A stretch of 64,000 bases of DNA from Chitinimonas arctica. Its GTDB lineage: Bacteria; Pseudomonadota; Gammaproteobacteria; Burkholderiales; Chitinimonadaceae. Below the pieces are notes generated by a model. That model did not search any database, was not told the origin of the DNA, and worked only from the letters and a program-made list of their open reading frames with translations. The stretch is from the NCBI RefSeq assembly GCF_007431345.1, contig NZ_CP041730.1, positions 3,534,001-3,598,000 of the forward strand, in the 5' to 3' direction. Below are positions 42,731 through 51,926 of the stretch, one piece after another; the first letter of the stretch is position 1; each line of letters starts with the position of its first letter. The translations under genes were made by a program, and so were the position numbers.

Positions 42731-43633
42731 ATGCGCTTCCTTGACCCCAAGACCGACTTTGCCTTCAAGAAAATCTTTGGCTCGCAACAGAGCCACGATA
42801 TCTTGCTGTCTTTCCTCAACGCGGCATTGAGTCTGCAATCCCCTTACCGCATCGCCGAGGTCACCATCCTCGACCCTTATCAGGCGCCCCGCATCACCGG
42901 TATGAAAACCACTTTCGTTGACGTGAAGGCCCGGGATGAGACCGGTAAGCATTACATAATCGAGATGCAGGTCCTCAATGTCGAAGGCTTTGAGCAACGG
43001 GTGCTCTACAACGCCTGCAAAGCCTATTCAGGCCAGCTTGCCCCGGCTGCCAACTACAGCACGTTGACCGATGTGGTTGCATTGACCATCACCGACTTCA
43101 TCATGTTTCCAGAGCGAAGTGAGGTTGTCAGTCAGTTCAAACTGCGTGCCGATGATGGCAAGCTTTATAGCGACGACCTCGAATTGGTCTTTGTCGAACT
43201 ACCGAAATTCGGCAAGGACGAGACGCAATTGGTCGATGTGCAAGATAAATGGTTCTACTTCCTCAAATGTGCCGGCAGTCTGGAGTGTGTTCCCACACCG
43301 CTGGCGGAGGAAGTCCCGATTCGGCATGCCCTCGATATCGCCAACTATGCCGGCCTGACAGTGGCGGAAGAAGAGGAGCAGCAAAGGCACCAATTCTATA
43401 TTTTTGATCAGCGCAACGTTGTGGTTAAAGTCGCGAAATCAAATATGGCGATAGGCTGGGCGAAAGGGCGGGTGGAAGGTAAGGCAGAAGGTAAGGCAGA
43501 AGGTAAGGCAGAAGGGATTTGGGAAGAGCGGCTGCGTTGGGCGCGTTCGCTGCTGCCGTCGACGGACGATGCTACCATCGCCCGGCAGACTGGACTGGAT
43601 ATTGGTGACATCGCTGCATTGCGCGATGGCTGA
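42731..43633 (+). CDS. Rpn-family recombination-promoting nuclease / putative transposase
   Basis: This 300-residue PD-(D/E)XK protein of the PDDEXK_2/TIGR01784 group begins MRFLDPKTDFAFKKIFGSQQ. It keeps Asp in VDVKARD and Glu-x-Gln in YIIEMQV, so it should be catalytically competent. A repeated GKAE linker (near residue 250) joins the nuclease core to a short C-terminal helical tail. An in-frame ATG at 43445 would allow a 62-residue C-terminal product, though no good ribosome site precedes it. CTGGAG lies upstream of the true start, in a block shared with the upstream paralogue, showing tandem duplication. Confidence 0.87.
   Translation: MRFLDPKTDFAFKKIFGSQQSHDILLSFLNAALSLQSPYRIAEVTILDPYQAPRITGMKTTFVDVKARDETGKHYIIEMQVLNVEGFEQRVLYNACKAYSGQLAPAANYSTLTDVVALTITDFIMFPERSEVVSQFKLRADDGKLYSDDLELVFVELPKFGKDETQLVDVQDKWFYFLKCAGSLECVPTPLAEEVPIRHALDIANYAGLTVAEEEEQQRHQFYIFDQRNVVVKVAKSNMAIGWAKGRVEGKAEGKAEGKAEGIWEERLRWARSLLPSTDDATIARQTGLDIGDIAALRDG
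43475..43515 (+). repeat. 12-bp in-frame tandem repeat in the Rpn gene
   Basis: GAAGGTAAGGCA occurs three times (43475-43510) plus a partial copy, coding repeated Glu-Gly-Lys-Ala. Copy-number change would alter linker length in frame. Confidence 0.9.
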
Positions 43634-43730
43634 TGCAGGTGGGCATTCGGCGTAGAGGATTCAAATTAACCGCTGTAATGGCGACAAAGTCCCGGCTTCC
43701 ACCGGGACGATGGTTAAGTGCCGGCCATAT

Positions 43731-45143
43731 CTACCCCAACGCCGCCGCCACCCACGCCTTAACCGCTTCCGCATCATTGGCCAGCCTCACACTGCGCTGC
43801 GGCAACTGCTCCAATTCGGCCAGATGCGCGGGACGCGGCGGGGTTTCGCCCAGTGCTTCCAGCAGGGTTGCTTCGAACTTGGCGGGCAAGGCGGTTTCCA
43901 AGGTCACCATGGGGATGCCGGGTCGGCGGTTTTCCAGTGCCACCTTCACGCCGTCGGCGGTGTGCGGGTCCAGTACCACGTTCCAACGGGCCTTGGCCGC
44001 CCGGATGGTGGCGATACGGTCGGCATGGGTGCTCTTGCCCGAGCTGAAGCCGAATTCGCCTACCATGCGGGCGAAATAAGGCGTCTTGCCCAGGTCGAAG
44101 CCGCCGGTGCGATCGACTTCTTGCCACAGCCTGGCCAACTCGCTGCCATCGCGGTCGATCAAGTCGAACACGAAGCGTTCCAGGTTCGAGGCCTTGGAGA
44201 TATCCATGGACGGACTGGAGGTCGCATGGGTATCGACCGACGCGCGCACGGTGTATTTGCCGGTCTTGAAAAACTCGTCCAGCACATCGTTTTCATTGGT
44301 GGCCACCACCAGGCGACCTACCGGCAGCCCCATGCGGCGGGCGATATGGCCGGCGCAGATATTGCCGAAATTGCCGGAGGGCACCACGAAATCGACCGGG
44401 TCGCCGATCTGCGGGGCAACCTGCAGATAGGCGCGGAAATAGTAGACCACCTGGGCGACGATGCGGCCCCAGTTGATCGAATTGACGGCGCTGACCTTGT
44501 ACCTGGCCTTGTAGGCGGCATCGTTATTGATGGCTTTGACGATGTCCTGGCAGTCGTCGAAGGTGCCGTCTATGGCCAGGTTGTGGATATTGGGGTCTTG
44601 CAGGCTGAACATCTGCGCCCGCTGGAACGGGCTCATGCGGCCGTGCGGCGAGAGCATGAAGACATTGACGCCCTGCTTGCCGCGCATCGCGTATTCGGCC
44701 GCCGAGCCGGTATCGCCCGAGGTCGCGCCGACGATATTGACCGCCTCGCCACGCCGGGTCAGCACATATTCGAACAATTGCCCCAGCAACTGCATGGCTA
44801 TGTCCTTGAAGGCCAGGGTAGGGCCATTGGAAAGGTGCAGCAGATGGAGGCCTTCGTCCAGTTCGGTCAGCGGGGTGATGGCTTCGCTGCCGAATGCTGC
44901 GGGGGTATAGGCGGCTTCGACCAGCCGGCGCACATCTTCGGCGGGAATATCGGTGGCGAAGCGCGACACGATTTCGAAAGCCAGCTGCGGGTAGCTGAGT
45001 GCCCGCCATTGCTGCAGGGTGGCGTGATCGACGTGGGGATAATTGTCCGGCACGACCAGGCCGCCATCGGGAGCCAGGCCGCCGAGCAGGATATCGCTGA
45101 ACGATTGCGGGGCCATGCCGCCGCGGGTGCTGATGTATTGCAT
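43731..45143 (-). CDS. thrC: Threonine synthase
   Basis: The PLP enzyme converts O-phosphohomoserine to threonine. The 470-residue length and start MQYISTRGGMAPQSFSDIL fit the long proteobacterial class. The Schiff-base Lys lies in PTLAFKDIAMQLLGQLFEY, followed by VNIVGATSGDTGSAAEYAM, FDDCQDIVK, and VVPSGNFGNICAGHIARRMG. It follows hom on the minus strand with a 53-base gap, as expected for a threonine pathway operon. No attenuator or riboswitch is seen before the cluster. Confidence 0.95.
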   Translation of the reverse strand: MQYISTRGGMAPQSFSDILLGGLAPDGGLVVPDNYPHVDHATLQQWRALSYPQLAFEIVSRFATDIPAEDVRRLVEAAYTPAAFGSEAITPLTELDEGLHLLHLSNGPTLAFKDIAMQLLGQLFEYVLTRRGEAVNIVGATSGDTGSAAEYAMRGKQGVNVFMLSPHGRMSPFQRAQMFSLQDPNIHNLAIDGTFDDCQDIVKAINNDAAYKARYKVSAVNSINWGRIVAQVVYYFRAYLQVAPQIGDPVDFVVPSGNFGNICAGHIARRMGLPVGRLVVATNENDVLDEFFKTGKYTVRASVDTHATSSPSMDISKASNLERFVFDLIDRDGSELARLWQEVDRTGGFDLGKTPYFARMVGEFGFSSGKSTHADRIATIRAAKARWNVVLDPHTADGVKVALENRRPGIPMVTLETALPAKFEATLLEALGETPPRPAHLAELEQLPQRSVRLANDAEAVKAWVAAALG

Positions 45144-45196
45144 GCTTGCGTTTCCTCGGACGGCGGACAGCCCAGCGGGCCGGCCGCCGGTTGACG

Positions 45197-46516
45197 CTAT
45201 TTATCCAGGTTTTCCAGGCGTAGCTTGGTCAGGCGGCCGGCAATGGTGGGCAGGCTTTCGATGCGGGCGATCGCGCTATCCACGCGGTGCTCCTTGGCCA
45301 CATGGGTGAGGATAATGATATCGACGATCTTTTCCCCCTCGGCCGGTTCCTTTTGCATCATCGCATCGATGGAAATGCTCAGGTCGGCCAGGATACGGGT
45401 CACATCGGCCATCACGCCGGTCTGGTCGTGCGCCTTCAGGCGCAGGTAGTAGGAAGTTTCCACTTCGCTGATCGGCAGGATGGGCAGATCGACCAGCCTA
45501 TCGGGCTGGAAGGCCAGATGAGGCACCCGATGCTCAGGGTCGGCGGTCAGCAGGCGGGTGACATCGACCAGGTCGGCCACCACCGCCGAGGCGGTTGGTT
45601 CGGCGCCGGCGCCGCGGCCGGAGTAGAGCGTCTGGCCGACGGCGTCGCCTTGTACCACCACCGCGTTCATCACGCCTTCCACATTGGCGATGATACGCTT
45701 GGCCGGGACCAGGGTCGGATGCACGCGCAACTCGATGCCGTTGGGTTTGCGTTTGGTGATGCCCAGCAGTTTGATGCGGTAGCCCAGTTCCTCGGCGTAG
45801 CGGATATCGTCGCGGCTGAGGGTGGAGATGCCTTCCAGGTAGGCCTTCTCGAATTGCATGGGAATGCCGAAGGCGATGGCGGCCAGGATGGTCAGCTTGT
45901 GGGCGGCATCATGGCCTTCGATATCGAAGGTCGGGTCGGCTTCGGCATAACCCAGCTTCTGCGCCTGGGCCAGCGCATCGGCAAAGGAGGCGCCGGTATC
46001 GCGCATATCGCTGAGGATAAAATTGGAGGTGCCGTTGATGATGCCGGCAATCCACTCGATGCGGTTGGCGGTCAGTCCTTCGCGCAAGGCCTTGATGATG
46101 GGAATGCCGCCGGCCACGGCCGCTTCGAAGTTCACCATCACGCCGGCTTTTTGCGCCGCCGCGAAGATTTCGTTGCCGTGGATGGCCAGAAGGGCCTTGT
46201 TGGCGGTCACTACGTGCTTGCGGTTGGCGATGGCGCGCAGCACCAGTTCCTTGGCCAGCTCGGTACCGCCTATCAGTTCGCAGACGATGTCGACTTCGGG
46301 GTCGTCCACCACGGCGCGCATATCGTCGCCAAAGCTCAGCTCGGTACCGCTCGGCGCCGCTGTGCGGGCCTTGTCGATATTGCGCACGCCGACACGTTTG
46401 ACTTCGATGGCGCGTCCCGCGCGGCGGCCGATTTCCTCGGCGTTGCGGACCAGTACCTTGGCGACACCGGCACCGACCGTGCCGAAGCCGAGCAGACCAA
46501 CTTGAATAGGTTTCAT
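45197..46516 (-). CDS. hom: Homoserine dehydrogenase
   Basis: The enzyme reduces aspartate semialdehyde to homoserine, the branch to threonine and methionine. The 439-residue product has the N-terminal nucleotide-binding motif LLGFGTVGAGVAK, the catalytic domain with AAVAGGIPIIKALREGL and INGTSNFILSDM, and EADPTFDIEGHDAAHKL. A C-terminal ACT domain begins SYYLRLKAHDQTGVMADVTR, so threonine feedback is likely. It lies 9 bases after the GNAT gene and before thrC. Confidence 0.95.
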   Translation of the reverse strand: MKPIQVGLLGFGTVGAGVAKVLVRNAEEIGRRAGRAIEVKRVGVRNIDKARTAAPSGTELSFGDDMRAVVDDPEVDIVCELIGGTELAKELVLRAIANRKHVVTANKALLAIHGNEIFAAAQKAGVMVNFEAAVAGGIPIIKALREGLTANRIEWIAGIINGTSNFILSDMRDTGASFADALAQAQKLGYAEADPTFDIEGHDAAHKLTILAAIAFGIPMQFEKAYLEGISTLSRDDIRYAEELGYRIKLLGITKRKPNGIELRVHPTLVPAKRIIANVEGVMNAVVVQGDAVGQTLYSGRGAGAEPTASAVVADLVDVTRLLTADPEHRVPHLAFQPDRLVDLPILPISEVETSYYLRLKAHDQTGVMADVTRILADLSISIDAMMQKEPAEGEKIVDIIILTHVAKEHRVDSAIARIESLPTIAGRLTKLRLENLDK

Positions 46517-46525
46517 ACGGAATGC

Positions 46526-46966
46526 CTAACGTGGATCAAGAGATTTTTCGAAGTTGAAACAACCGATGACCATGCCCTCGCGGAAATAGAAGCGATGGGC
46601 TTCCGTCCGCTGGGTGCCGGAGTCCAGCATAAACCTGGTCGCGCCCCGTTGGCGGGCTTCCTCTTGAAGCCAGTTGAGCATCAGGCGACCGACACCTTGT
46701 GAGCGTCGGGTCGCATCGGTAACGAGGTCGTCCACATAAAACGTACGACCGGCGAAGGTATTGCGGTGGGTGCGGAAAACAGCCAGGCCCAATACAGCCT
46801 CACCCTCGACGGCCACCATCATCTCGCCGCCGTCGGCGACGATGCCGGCCATGGTCGAGGCATAGTCGCCCATTTGCGGGCGCAACTGCCGGTGGATGGT
46901 TTCGGCCCGCGCCAACCAGACCGGTTCGACGATTTCGCGATGGGCGTTGAGGTGGAGGATATGCAT
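46526..46966 (-). CDS. GNAT-family N-acetyltransferase
   Basis: The 146-residue protein has the GNAT acetyl-CoA loop VTDATRRSQGVGRLMLNWLQ and a C-terminal HRFYFREGMVIGCFNFEK segment. It is placed 6 bases after alaA and 9 before hom, so it is translated as part of the amino-acid operon. The acceptor is unknown; a role in acetylating an amino acid or a ribosomal protein is possible but not shown. Confidence 0.87.
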   Translation of the reverse strand: MHILHLNAHREIVEPVWLARAETIHRQLRPQMGDYASTMAGIVADGGEMMVAVEGEAVLGLAVFRTHRNTFAGRTFYVDDLVTDATRRSQGVGRLMLNWLQEEARQRGATRFMLDSGTQRTEAHRFYFREGMVIGCFNFEKSLDPR

Positions 46967-46972
46967 ATCGGC

Positions 46973-48199
46973 TCAGCTTGCGTGGCGTTTGCGGTAGCCG
47001 GCAAAAAAGCGCTCGATACGATCCAGGGCTTCTTCCAGCTCATCCAGATGGGGCAGAAAGACAACCCGCAGATGGTCGGGCGTATGCCAGTTGAAGCCGG
47101 TGCCCTGTACCAAGAGCACCCGCTCTTCTTCCAGCAGCTCGGTGATAAAGACCTGGTCGTCGGCGATCGGATACAACTTCGGGTCCAGGCGTGGAAACAG
47201 ATAAAGCGTGCCCTGCGGCTTGACGCAGCTGACCCCGGGGATGGCAGTCAGCCTTTCCCAGGCCAGGTCGCGCTGGCGGGTGAGCCGTCCGTTCGGTGCG
47301 ATCAGCTCGTCTATGCTCTGGTAGCCGCCCAGTGCCGTCTGGATGGCATGCTGGCTGGGGACATTGGCGCACAGCCGCATCGAAGCGACGATATTGAGTC
47401 CGTCGATATAGTCCTGCGCGTGGCGACGGTCGCCGCTCAATATCATCCAGCCGGAGCGGTAGCCGCAAGCGCGGTAGTTCTTGGACAAGCCATTGAAGGT
47501 GATGCAGAACACATCGTCCGCCAGCGAGGCCAGGCTGGTGTGGCGATGGCCATCGTACAGCATCTTGTCGTAGATCTCGTCGGCGTACACGATCAGCTGG
47601 TGTTCACGGGCAATCTGCAGAATGCCCAGCAGGGTCTCGTCTGGATAGAGCGCGCCGGTGGGATTGTTCGGGTTGATCACGACGATGGCGCGGGTGGTGT
47701 CGGTGATCTTGGCGCGGATATCGTCCAGATCCGGCAGCCAGCCATTGGCCTCGTCGCACAGGTAGTGGCGGGCGGTACCGCCCGACAGCGACACGGCCGC
47801 CGTCCATAGCGGGTAGTCCGGTGCCGGCACCAGGACCTCGTCGCCGTTGTCCAGCAGCGCGTTCATGCTCAGCAGGATCAGTTCGGAGACACCGTTGCCG
47901 ATATAGATATCCTCGACGCCCACTCCCTTGATGCCCTTTTGCTGCGAGTAGTGCATCACCGCTTTACGGGCCGAGAACAAGCCCTTGGAGTCGATATAGC
48001 CGGCCGCCTGGGGCAGGTTGTGGATGACGTCGTGGACCAGCTCTTCGGGCGGGTCGAAGCCGAACACCGCCAGATTGCCGATATTCAGTTTGATGATGCG
48101 CTGGCCGTCATCCTCCATCTGCCTGGCGCGCGCGAGGGCAGGGCCGCGGATTTCGTAACAGACCTTGTCGAGCTTTCGGGATTTTTTGACGGCACGCAT
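46973..48199 (-). CDS. alaA: Alanine aminotransferase, AlaA-type
   Basis: The 408-residue class I/II PLP aminotransferase makes alanine from pyruvate and glutamate. Its start (KSRKLDKVCYEIRGPALARA) and IKLNIGNLAVFGFDPPEEL are typical of AlaA. Further motifs are INPNNPTGALYPDETL, VYADEIYDKMLYDG, FNGLSKNYRACGYRSGWM with the PLP Lys, and LRVVFLPHLDELEEAL near the end. It is the first gene of the minus-strand operon with a GNAT gene, hom and thrC, and is divergent from the Mth938-like gene. Confidence 0.93.
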   Translation of the reverse strand: MRAVKKSRKLDKVCYEIRGPALARARQMEDDGQRIIKLNIGNLAVFGFDPPEELVHDVIHNLPQAAGYIDSKGLFSARKAVMHYSQQKGIKGVGVEDIYIGNGVSELILLSMNALLDNGDEVLVPAPDYPLWTAAVSLSGGTARHYLCDEANGWLPDLDDIRAKITDTTRAIVVINPNNPTGALYPDETLLGILQIAREHQLIVYADEIYDKMLYDGHRHTSLASLADDVFCITFNGLSKNYRACGYRSGWMILSGDRRHAQDYIDGLNIVASMRLCANVPSQHAIQTALGGYQSIDELIAPNGRLTRQRDLAWERLTAIPGVSCVKPQGTLYLFPRLDPKLYPIADDQVFITELLEEERVLLVQGTGFNWHTPDHLRVVFLPHLDELEEALDRIERFFAGYRKRHAS

Positions 48200-48333
48200 C
48201 GTGTAGTAATGGCAGGGGCAAAAGGAGCGTTCGATAGTAGCAAAGTTTCTTGCACTGCAATATTCGCTTTAGGCCTACCGCTTATTCTTGCTGGACCGGG
48301 TAAAATGTACATCTGTCCCGCATTGTCTTGACC

Positions 48334-48702
48334 ATGAAACTTCACGCCGACAAGCCCACCCATCTCAATATCTTCACCGGTTACGGTGCGGATTTCGTCA
48401 GTGTCAACCAGCAGCGCCACGGCGGCAGCGTCCTGGTCGGTCCCACCACGGTAGCGCCATGGCGACCGATCAGCTTCGCCGATCTGCAGGAAGAAGATTT
48501 CACCACCTTGCTGGCCTTGCAGCCGGAAGTGGTGCTGTTGGGTACGGGCAGCCGTCTCCAGTTTCCCCATCCCCGGTTGAGCAGGGCGCTGCTGCAGGCC
48601 CAGGTCGGGGTGGAGGCCATGGACGTCTCGGCACTATGCCGCACCTTCAATATCCTGGTGGCGGAAGACCGGCGGGTTTTGGCCGCCGTTTTGTTCTCTT
48701 AG
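48334..48702 (+). CDS. Mth938-like (DUF498) domain protein
   Basis: This 122-residue cytoplasmic protein has the family layout: FTGYGADFVSVNQQRHGGSV, then LVGPTTVAPW, PEVVLLGTGSRLQFPHPRL and VGVEAMDVSALCRTFNILVA. Members are small alpha/beta proteins linked to respiratory-complex assembly in mitochondria; the bacterial role is not settled. ATG 48334 is used; a TTG six bases upstream is also in frame. Divergent from alaA, with a shared 134-base promoter region. Confidence 0.87.
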   Translation: MKLHADKPTHLNIFTGYGADFVSVNQQRHGGSVLVGPTTVAPWRPISFADLQEEDFTTLLALQPEVVLLGTGSRLQFPHPRLSRALLQAQVGVEAMDVSALCRTFNILVAEDRRVLAAVLFS

Positions 48703-48783
48703 CTTTCGCTTAAATCCGATGGACGGTAGCACCGTTCGTCGTTCGATTTTTCTACAGTAAATCAACACCATATCTCGACATGC

Positions 48784-48804
48784 CGAGACGGCTCCACCGT
48801 CTCG
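48784..48804 (+). other. Hairpin between the Mth938-like gene and pstS
   Basis: CGAGACGG and CCGTCTCG form an 8-bp stem with a 5-base loop. No T-run follows. It lies about 80 bases upstream of pstS, in an otherwise empty 179-base gap. Confidence 0.45.
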
Positions 48805-48881
48805 CCGCAGGGTCGTCCGTCGGATGCTGCCGCGCAATATGCCACGGTCTGCCGCCCGGCCTGCCATCTGGAGCCATACCC

Positions 48882-49912
48882 ATGAAACCACGCTTATGCC
48901 TTTCGCTGTTCGCCATCCTGCTGCATACCGTCGGCGCTGCCGCCAGCCTTAACGGGGCCGGTTCCACCTTCGCCGAGCCGCTTTACAAGAAGTGGGCCGA
49001 GCTGTACCAGAAACAGGCGCAGGGCGAGGCAATCTCCTACGAAGGGGTGGGATCCAGTGAAGGCTTGGCCCGTGTGCTGGATAAGCGCATCGACTTCGCC
49101 GGTTCGGATGAGCCGCTCAAACGTAGCGACCTCGATACCAAAGGTCTGCGCCAATACCCGATAGCGTTGGGCGCTATCGTGCCGGTGGTCAATCTGCCCG
49201 GCGTGCCGAATGGCGAGCTGAAATTGACCGCCGTGCTGCTGGCCAAGATCTATTCCGGCAAGATCAAGCGCTGGCGCGATAGCGAGATTCTTGATGTGAA
49301 CGATATCGCCGCCGCCAAGATCCCCGACTTGCCGATCAAACCGATGTTCCGCAACGATGGCTCGGGCTCCACCTTTGTCTTCAACTATTACCTGTCGGCG
49401 TTTTCGCCGGAATGGGCGAGGGGCCGGGTGCGAGCAAGGAATTGAAGGGCGTTGCCGGCAGTGGCGTAAAGGGCAGTGGCGGCATGGCGGAGGCGGTCAA
49501 GCAGACGGCCGGCGCCATCGGCTACCTGGACTTCGGCCGCGCCAGCCATGACAAGCTTGCCATCAGCCAGCTGCCGAACCGCCTGGGCGTATTTCTCAAG
49601 GTCAGTACCGAGGCCATCCAGGCCGCGGCGAAGTTCGACGCGGAGCGGGTGTTGTACACCGGCGATCCGGACTTCTACCTGGTCCTGGCCAATAACGACA
49701 CCTATGCCGGCTGGCCGCTCGCTACCGCCACATTCGTGCTGGTGCCCAAGAACGCCAGGGATCCCCAAAAGCTGCTGGACTTCCTTTACTGGGGCTACAA
49801 GAACGGCGATGGCGTCAGCCGCGAGCTTGGCTATGTGCCTTTGACCGACACCATGAAGATAGGCGTACGCAAGGCCTGGAGCCGCCAGTACAACTACAAG
49901 GCCGGTATGTGA
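48882..49912 (+). pseudogene. pstS: Phosphate-binding PstS homologue, split by a single frameshift
   Basis: Together the two reading frames give a complete PstS-like periplasmic protein of about 343 residues. Frame one has a signal peptide, LNGAGSTFAEPLYKKWAELY, GVGSSEGLARVLDKRIDFAG and RNDGSGSTFVFNYYLSAFSP. It then runs out at 49445. The -1 frame resumes from about 49420 with GPGASKELKGVAGSGVKGSG, then GAIGYLDFGRASHDKL and ends VRKAWSRQYNYKAGM. The break lies around 49417-49426 in a G-rich tract and corresponds to one missing base. It could be a real mutation or a sequencing error. No pstCAB genes follow, so it is an orphan. Confidence 0.85.
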
Positions 49913-50044
49913 CTCGTCGGTCCGGGGCGTTACCCATGCCATCGCGACGTCGATTCGTCGCAAATGGCGCGACACTCCCCCAGCGCCTGCCTAGGATGTG
50001 CAGGCAACTTTGAAATCCCTTCAGTTCCGCGTCTGCCCCACTTT

Positions 50045-50104
50045 GCGCCGGCCTTGTGCCGGCGCTTTTCCATTCAATTCGGCGGCCTTGTGCCGGCGCT
50101 TTTC
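50045..50104 (+). terminator. Terminator after pstS with a partial direct duplication
   Basis: GCGCCGGC (50045-50052) and GCCGGCGC (50058-50065) pair, followed by TTTT: a standard intrinsic terminator. A 21-base segment containing the 3' arm and T-run (50050-50070) is directly repeated at 50084-50104. The second copy lacks a good 5' arm. It lies between pstS and nadC. Confidence 0.75.
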
Positions 50105-50156
50105 ACTCGCCGGCGGGTTACAATCGCGGCCATTTCGTATCGCCGCCAGAGCCGCC

Positions 50157-51008
50157 ATGTCCATCACGCCGCCCCCCGCCCATCTGATCGCCCAGCAAGT
50201 CGCCAACGCCTTGGCCGAGGACATCGGCCGTGCCGACTGGACCGCCATGCTGATCCCCGCCGAACGCCCTGGACGCGCCACGGTGATTGCCCGCGAGGCG
50301 GCGGTCATCTGTGGCCAGGCTTGGTTCACCGAATGTTTCCGCCAGGTGGACGCCGCGGTACGCATTGTTTGGCGGGTTGCGGAAGGCGAGGAAGTGGCTG
50401 CCGGTACCCTGCTGTGCGAAATCGACGGCCCGGCGCAGGCGCTGCTGACCGCGGAGCGCAGCGGACTCAACTTTCTGCAGACACTCTCTGCGGTAGCCAG
50501 CGAGACCCGGCACTATGTTGCTGCGGTGGCCGGTACCCGCGCCCGCATCCACGACACCCGCAAAACCTTGCCCGGTTTACGCTTGGCACAGAAATACGCG
50601 GTCAGGATAGGAGGGGGCGAAAATCAGCGGATCGGCCTGTACGACGGCATCCTGATCAAGGAGAACCATATCGCCGCCGCCGGCGGGATTGCGCCGGTGC
50701 TCGCGGCCGCCTTCAAGTTGGCATCGGCCGAGGTCGGTATCCAGATCGAGGTGGAAGACCTGGGCCAACTGGACGAAGCCTTGGCGGCCGGCGCGAAATC
50801 GGTACTGCTCGACAATATGAGCCTGGCGGATATGGGCGAAGCGGTGCGGCGCAGTGCAGGCCGTGCCGTGCTGGAGGCCAGTGGCGGGGTGGAACTGCAA
50901 ACCGTGCGCGCCATTGCCGAAACCGGGGTGGACCGCATTTCCGTCGGCAAGTTGACCAAGGATGTCCGCGCCATCGATCTTTCGATGCGTTTCGCCTTTG
51001 CCGATTGA
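50157..51008 (+). CDS. nadC: Nicotinate-nucleotide pyrophosphorylase (carboxylating)
   Basis: NadC turns quinolinate and PRPP into nicotinate mononucleotide, the step of de novo NAD synthesis before adenylylation. The 283-residue product has the N-terminal half-barrel with ALAEDIGRADWTAMLIP, ERSGLNFLQTLSAVASET with the conserved Arg, RIHDTRKTLPGLRLAQKYAV with PRPP/quinolinate-binding residues, GGGENQRIGLYDGILIKENH, and LEASGGVELQTVRAIAETGV. ATG 50157 fits family length; a longer GTG frame passes through the terminator region and is rejected. Confidence 0.95.
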   Translation: MSITPPPAHLIAQQVANALAEDIGRADWTAMLIPAERPGRATVIAREAAVICGQAWFTECFRQVDAAVRIVWRVAEGEEVAAGTLLCEIDGPAQALLTAERSGLNFLQTLSAVASETRHYVAAVAGTRARIHDTRKTLPGLRLAQKYAVRIGGGENQRIGLYDGILIKENHIAAAGGIAPVLAAAFKLASAEVGIQIEVEDLGQLDEALAAGAKSVLLDNMSLADMGEAVRRSAGRAVLEASGGVELQTVRAIAETGVDRISVGKLTKDVRAIDLSMRFAFAD

Positions 51009-51034
51009 ACCAGCCGGCTGAAGTGCCCAAACGG

Positions 51035-51790
51035 CTAAGGCACTTTGTATTTCTTCCAGAGCGCTTGCAGCGCACCGGCTTCGCGCATACGGTCCAGCAG
51101 GGCATTGATTTCGGTCACGCTTGGGCGTATTCCTCGACGCACGATAATCGTGTGGGCGTAGATCTGGTCGCGCCGCTGCGATACCAGCAGCGTTGTACGC
51201 AACTGCGGCTTATCGGCAAGATAGACGGCCAGAAACGCCTCCGTGACCACGGCCACATCGCCCCGGCCCAGTTGCAGCAAGGTCAGGGTGGCCTCGTTGT
51301 CTTCACTGAAGACCATCTGGAATTTGCTGCGCAGAAATTCGGCATCGTTATTGAAACCGGCAAAGCCGTAGTGGTAGCCACGCATCCCTATCATGCGTTT
51401 TTCGCTTAGTTCGCTGAAAAAGCTTTCATCCCGGCCTGGGCCGGCCAGCGCCACATACACTTCGCTGCCACCCAAATAGACCTGGGAGGCATCCACCGAG
51501 CGGTTCTGCCAGCCCCAGGCCAGATTATCGTAGAGGGATAGATCGTATTTGCCCTGGTCAAAATCGTGAAAGCGTCGTACCGGACCGGTGATGACGCTTT
51601 CGAAGCGATAGGTGGACTGGAAGGCATTCATCAGATCAAGCAGGTCCACCCGCAATTTTTCGGTATGCGCCTGCTTGGCGATATAGGGAGGGAACAGCGA
51701 GACCCCGACCTTGACCGTTTGCGCGGCCAGACAGTGGGAGCCGGTCGCCAGCAGCAAGGCCGCCAGGCTGGCGCGAATCGCATACGGCAT
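51035..51790 (-). CDS. Periplasmic substrate-binding domain protein, family 3 type
   Basis: The 251-residue exported protein has signal peptide MPYAIRASLAALLLATGSHC and a type II binding-protein fold: VKVGVSLFPPYIAKQAH, then YDLSLYDNLAWGW, LQLGRGDVAVVTEAFLAVYL and a C-terminal LDRMREAGALQALWKKY. It would bind a small polar ligand in the periplasm. No ABC permease is nearby. It is convergent with nadC and divergent from the MFS gene. Confidence 0.8.
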   Translation of the reverse strand: MPYAIRASLAALLLATGSHCLAAQTVKVGVSLFPPYIAKQAHTEKLRVDLLDLMNAFQSTYRFESVITGPVRRFHDFDQGKYDLSLYDNLAWGWQNRSVDASQVYLGGSEVYVALAGPGRDESFFSELSEKRMIGMRGYHYGFAGFNNDAEFLRSKFQMVFSEDNEATLTLLQLGRGDVAVVTEAFLAVYLADKPQLRTTLLVSQRRDQIYAHTIIVRRGIRPSVTEINALLDRMREAGALQALWKKYKVP

Positions 51791-51926
51791 GATGCTTTCC
51801 CCGGTGCGCGGGACGCCCCTCGCAGCGGGTGCCTGCTGTTCTGCTCGCCGGCACGACTACTGTGTCTGTCGCTGCCGGTGCCTTACTGGCAAAGTAGCAT
51901 GCTATTTCCCTTAGGCAAGGTTCCTG

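Noticed and set aside
49412..49445. Programmed -1 frameshift in pstS
   Set aside because: The codons at the junction (gcg agg ggc cgg) do not form an X XXY YYZ slippery site and no downstream stimulatory structure is evident; a missing base is simpler.
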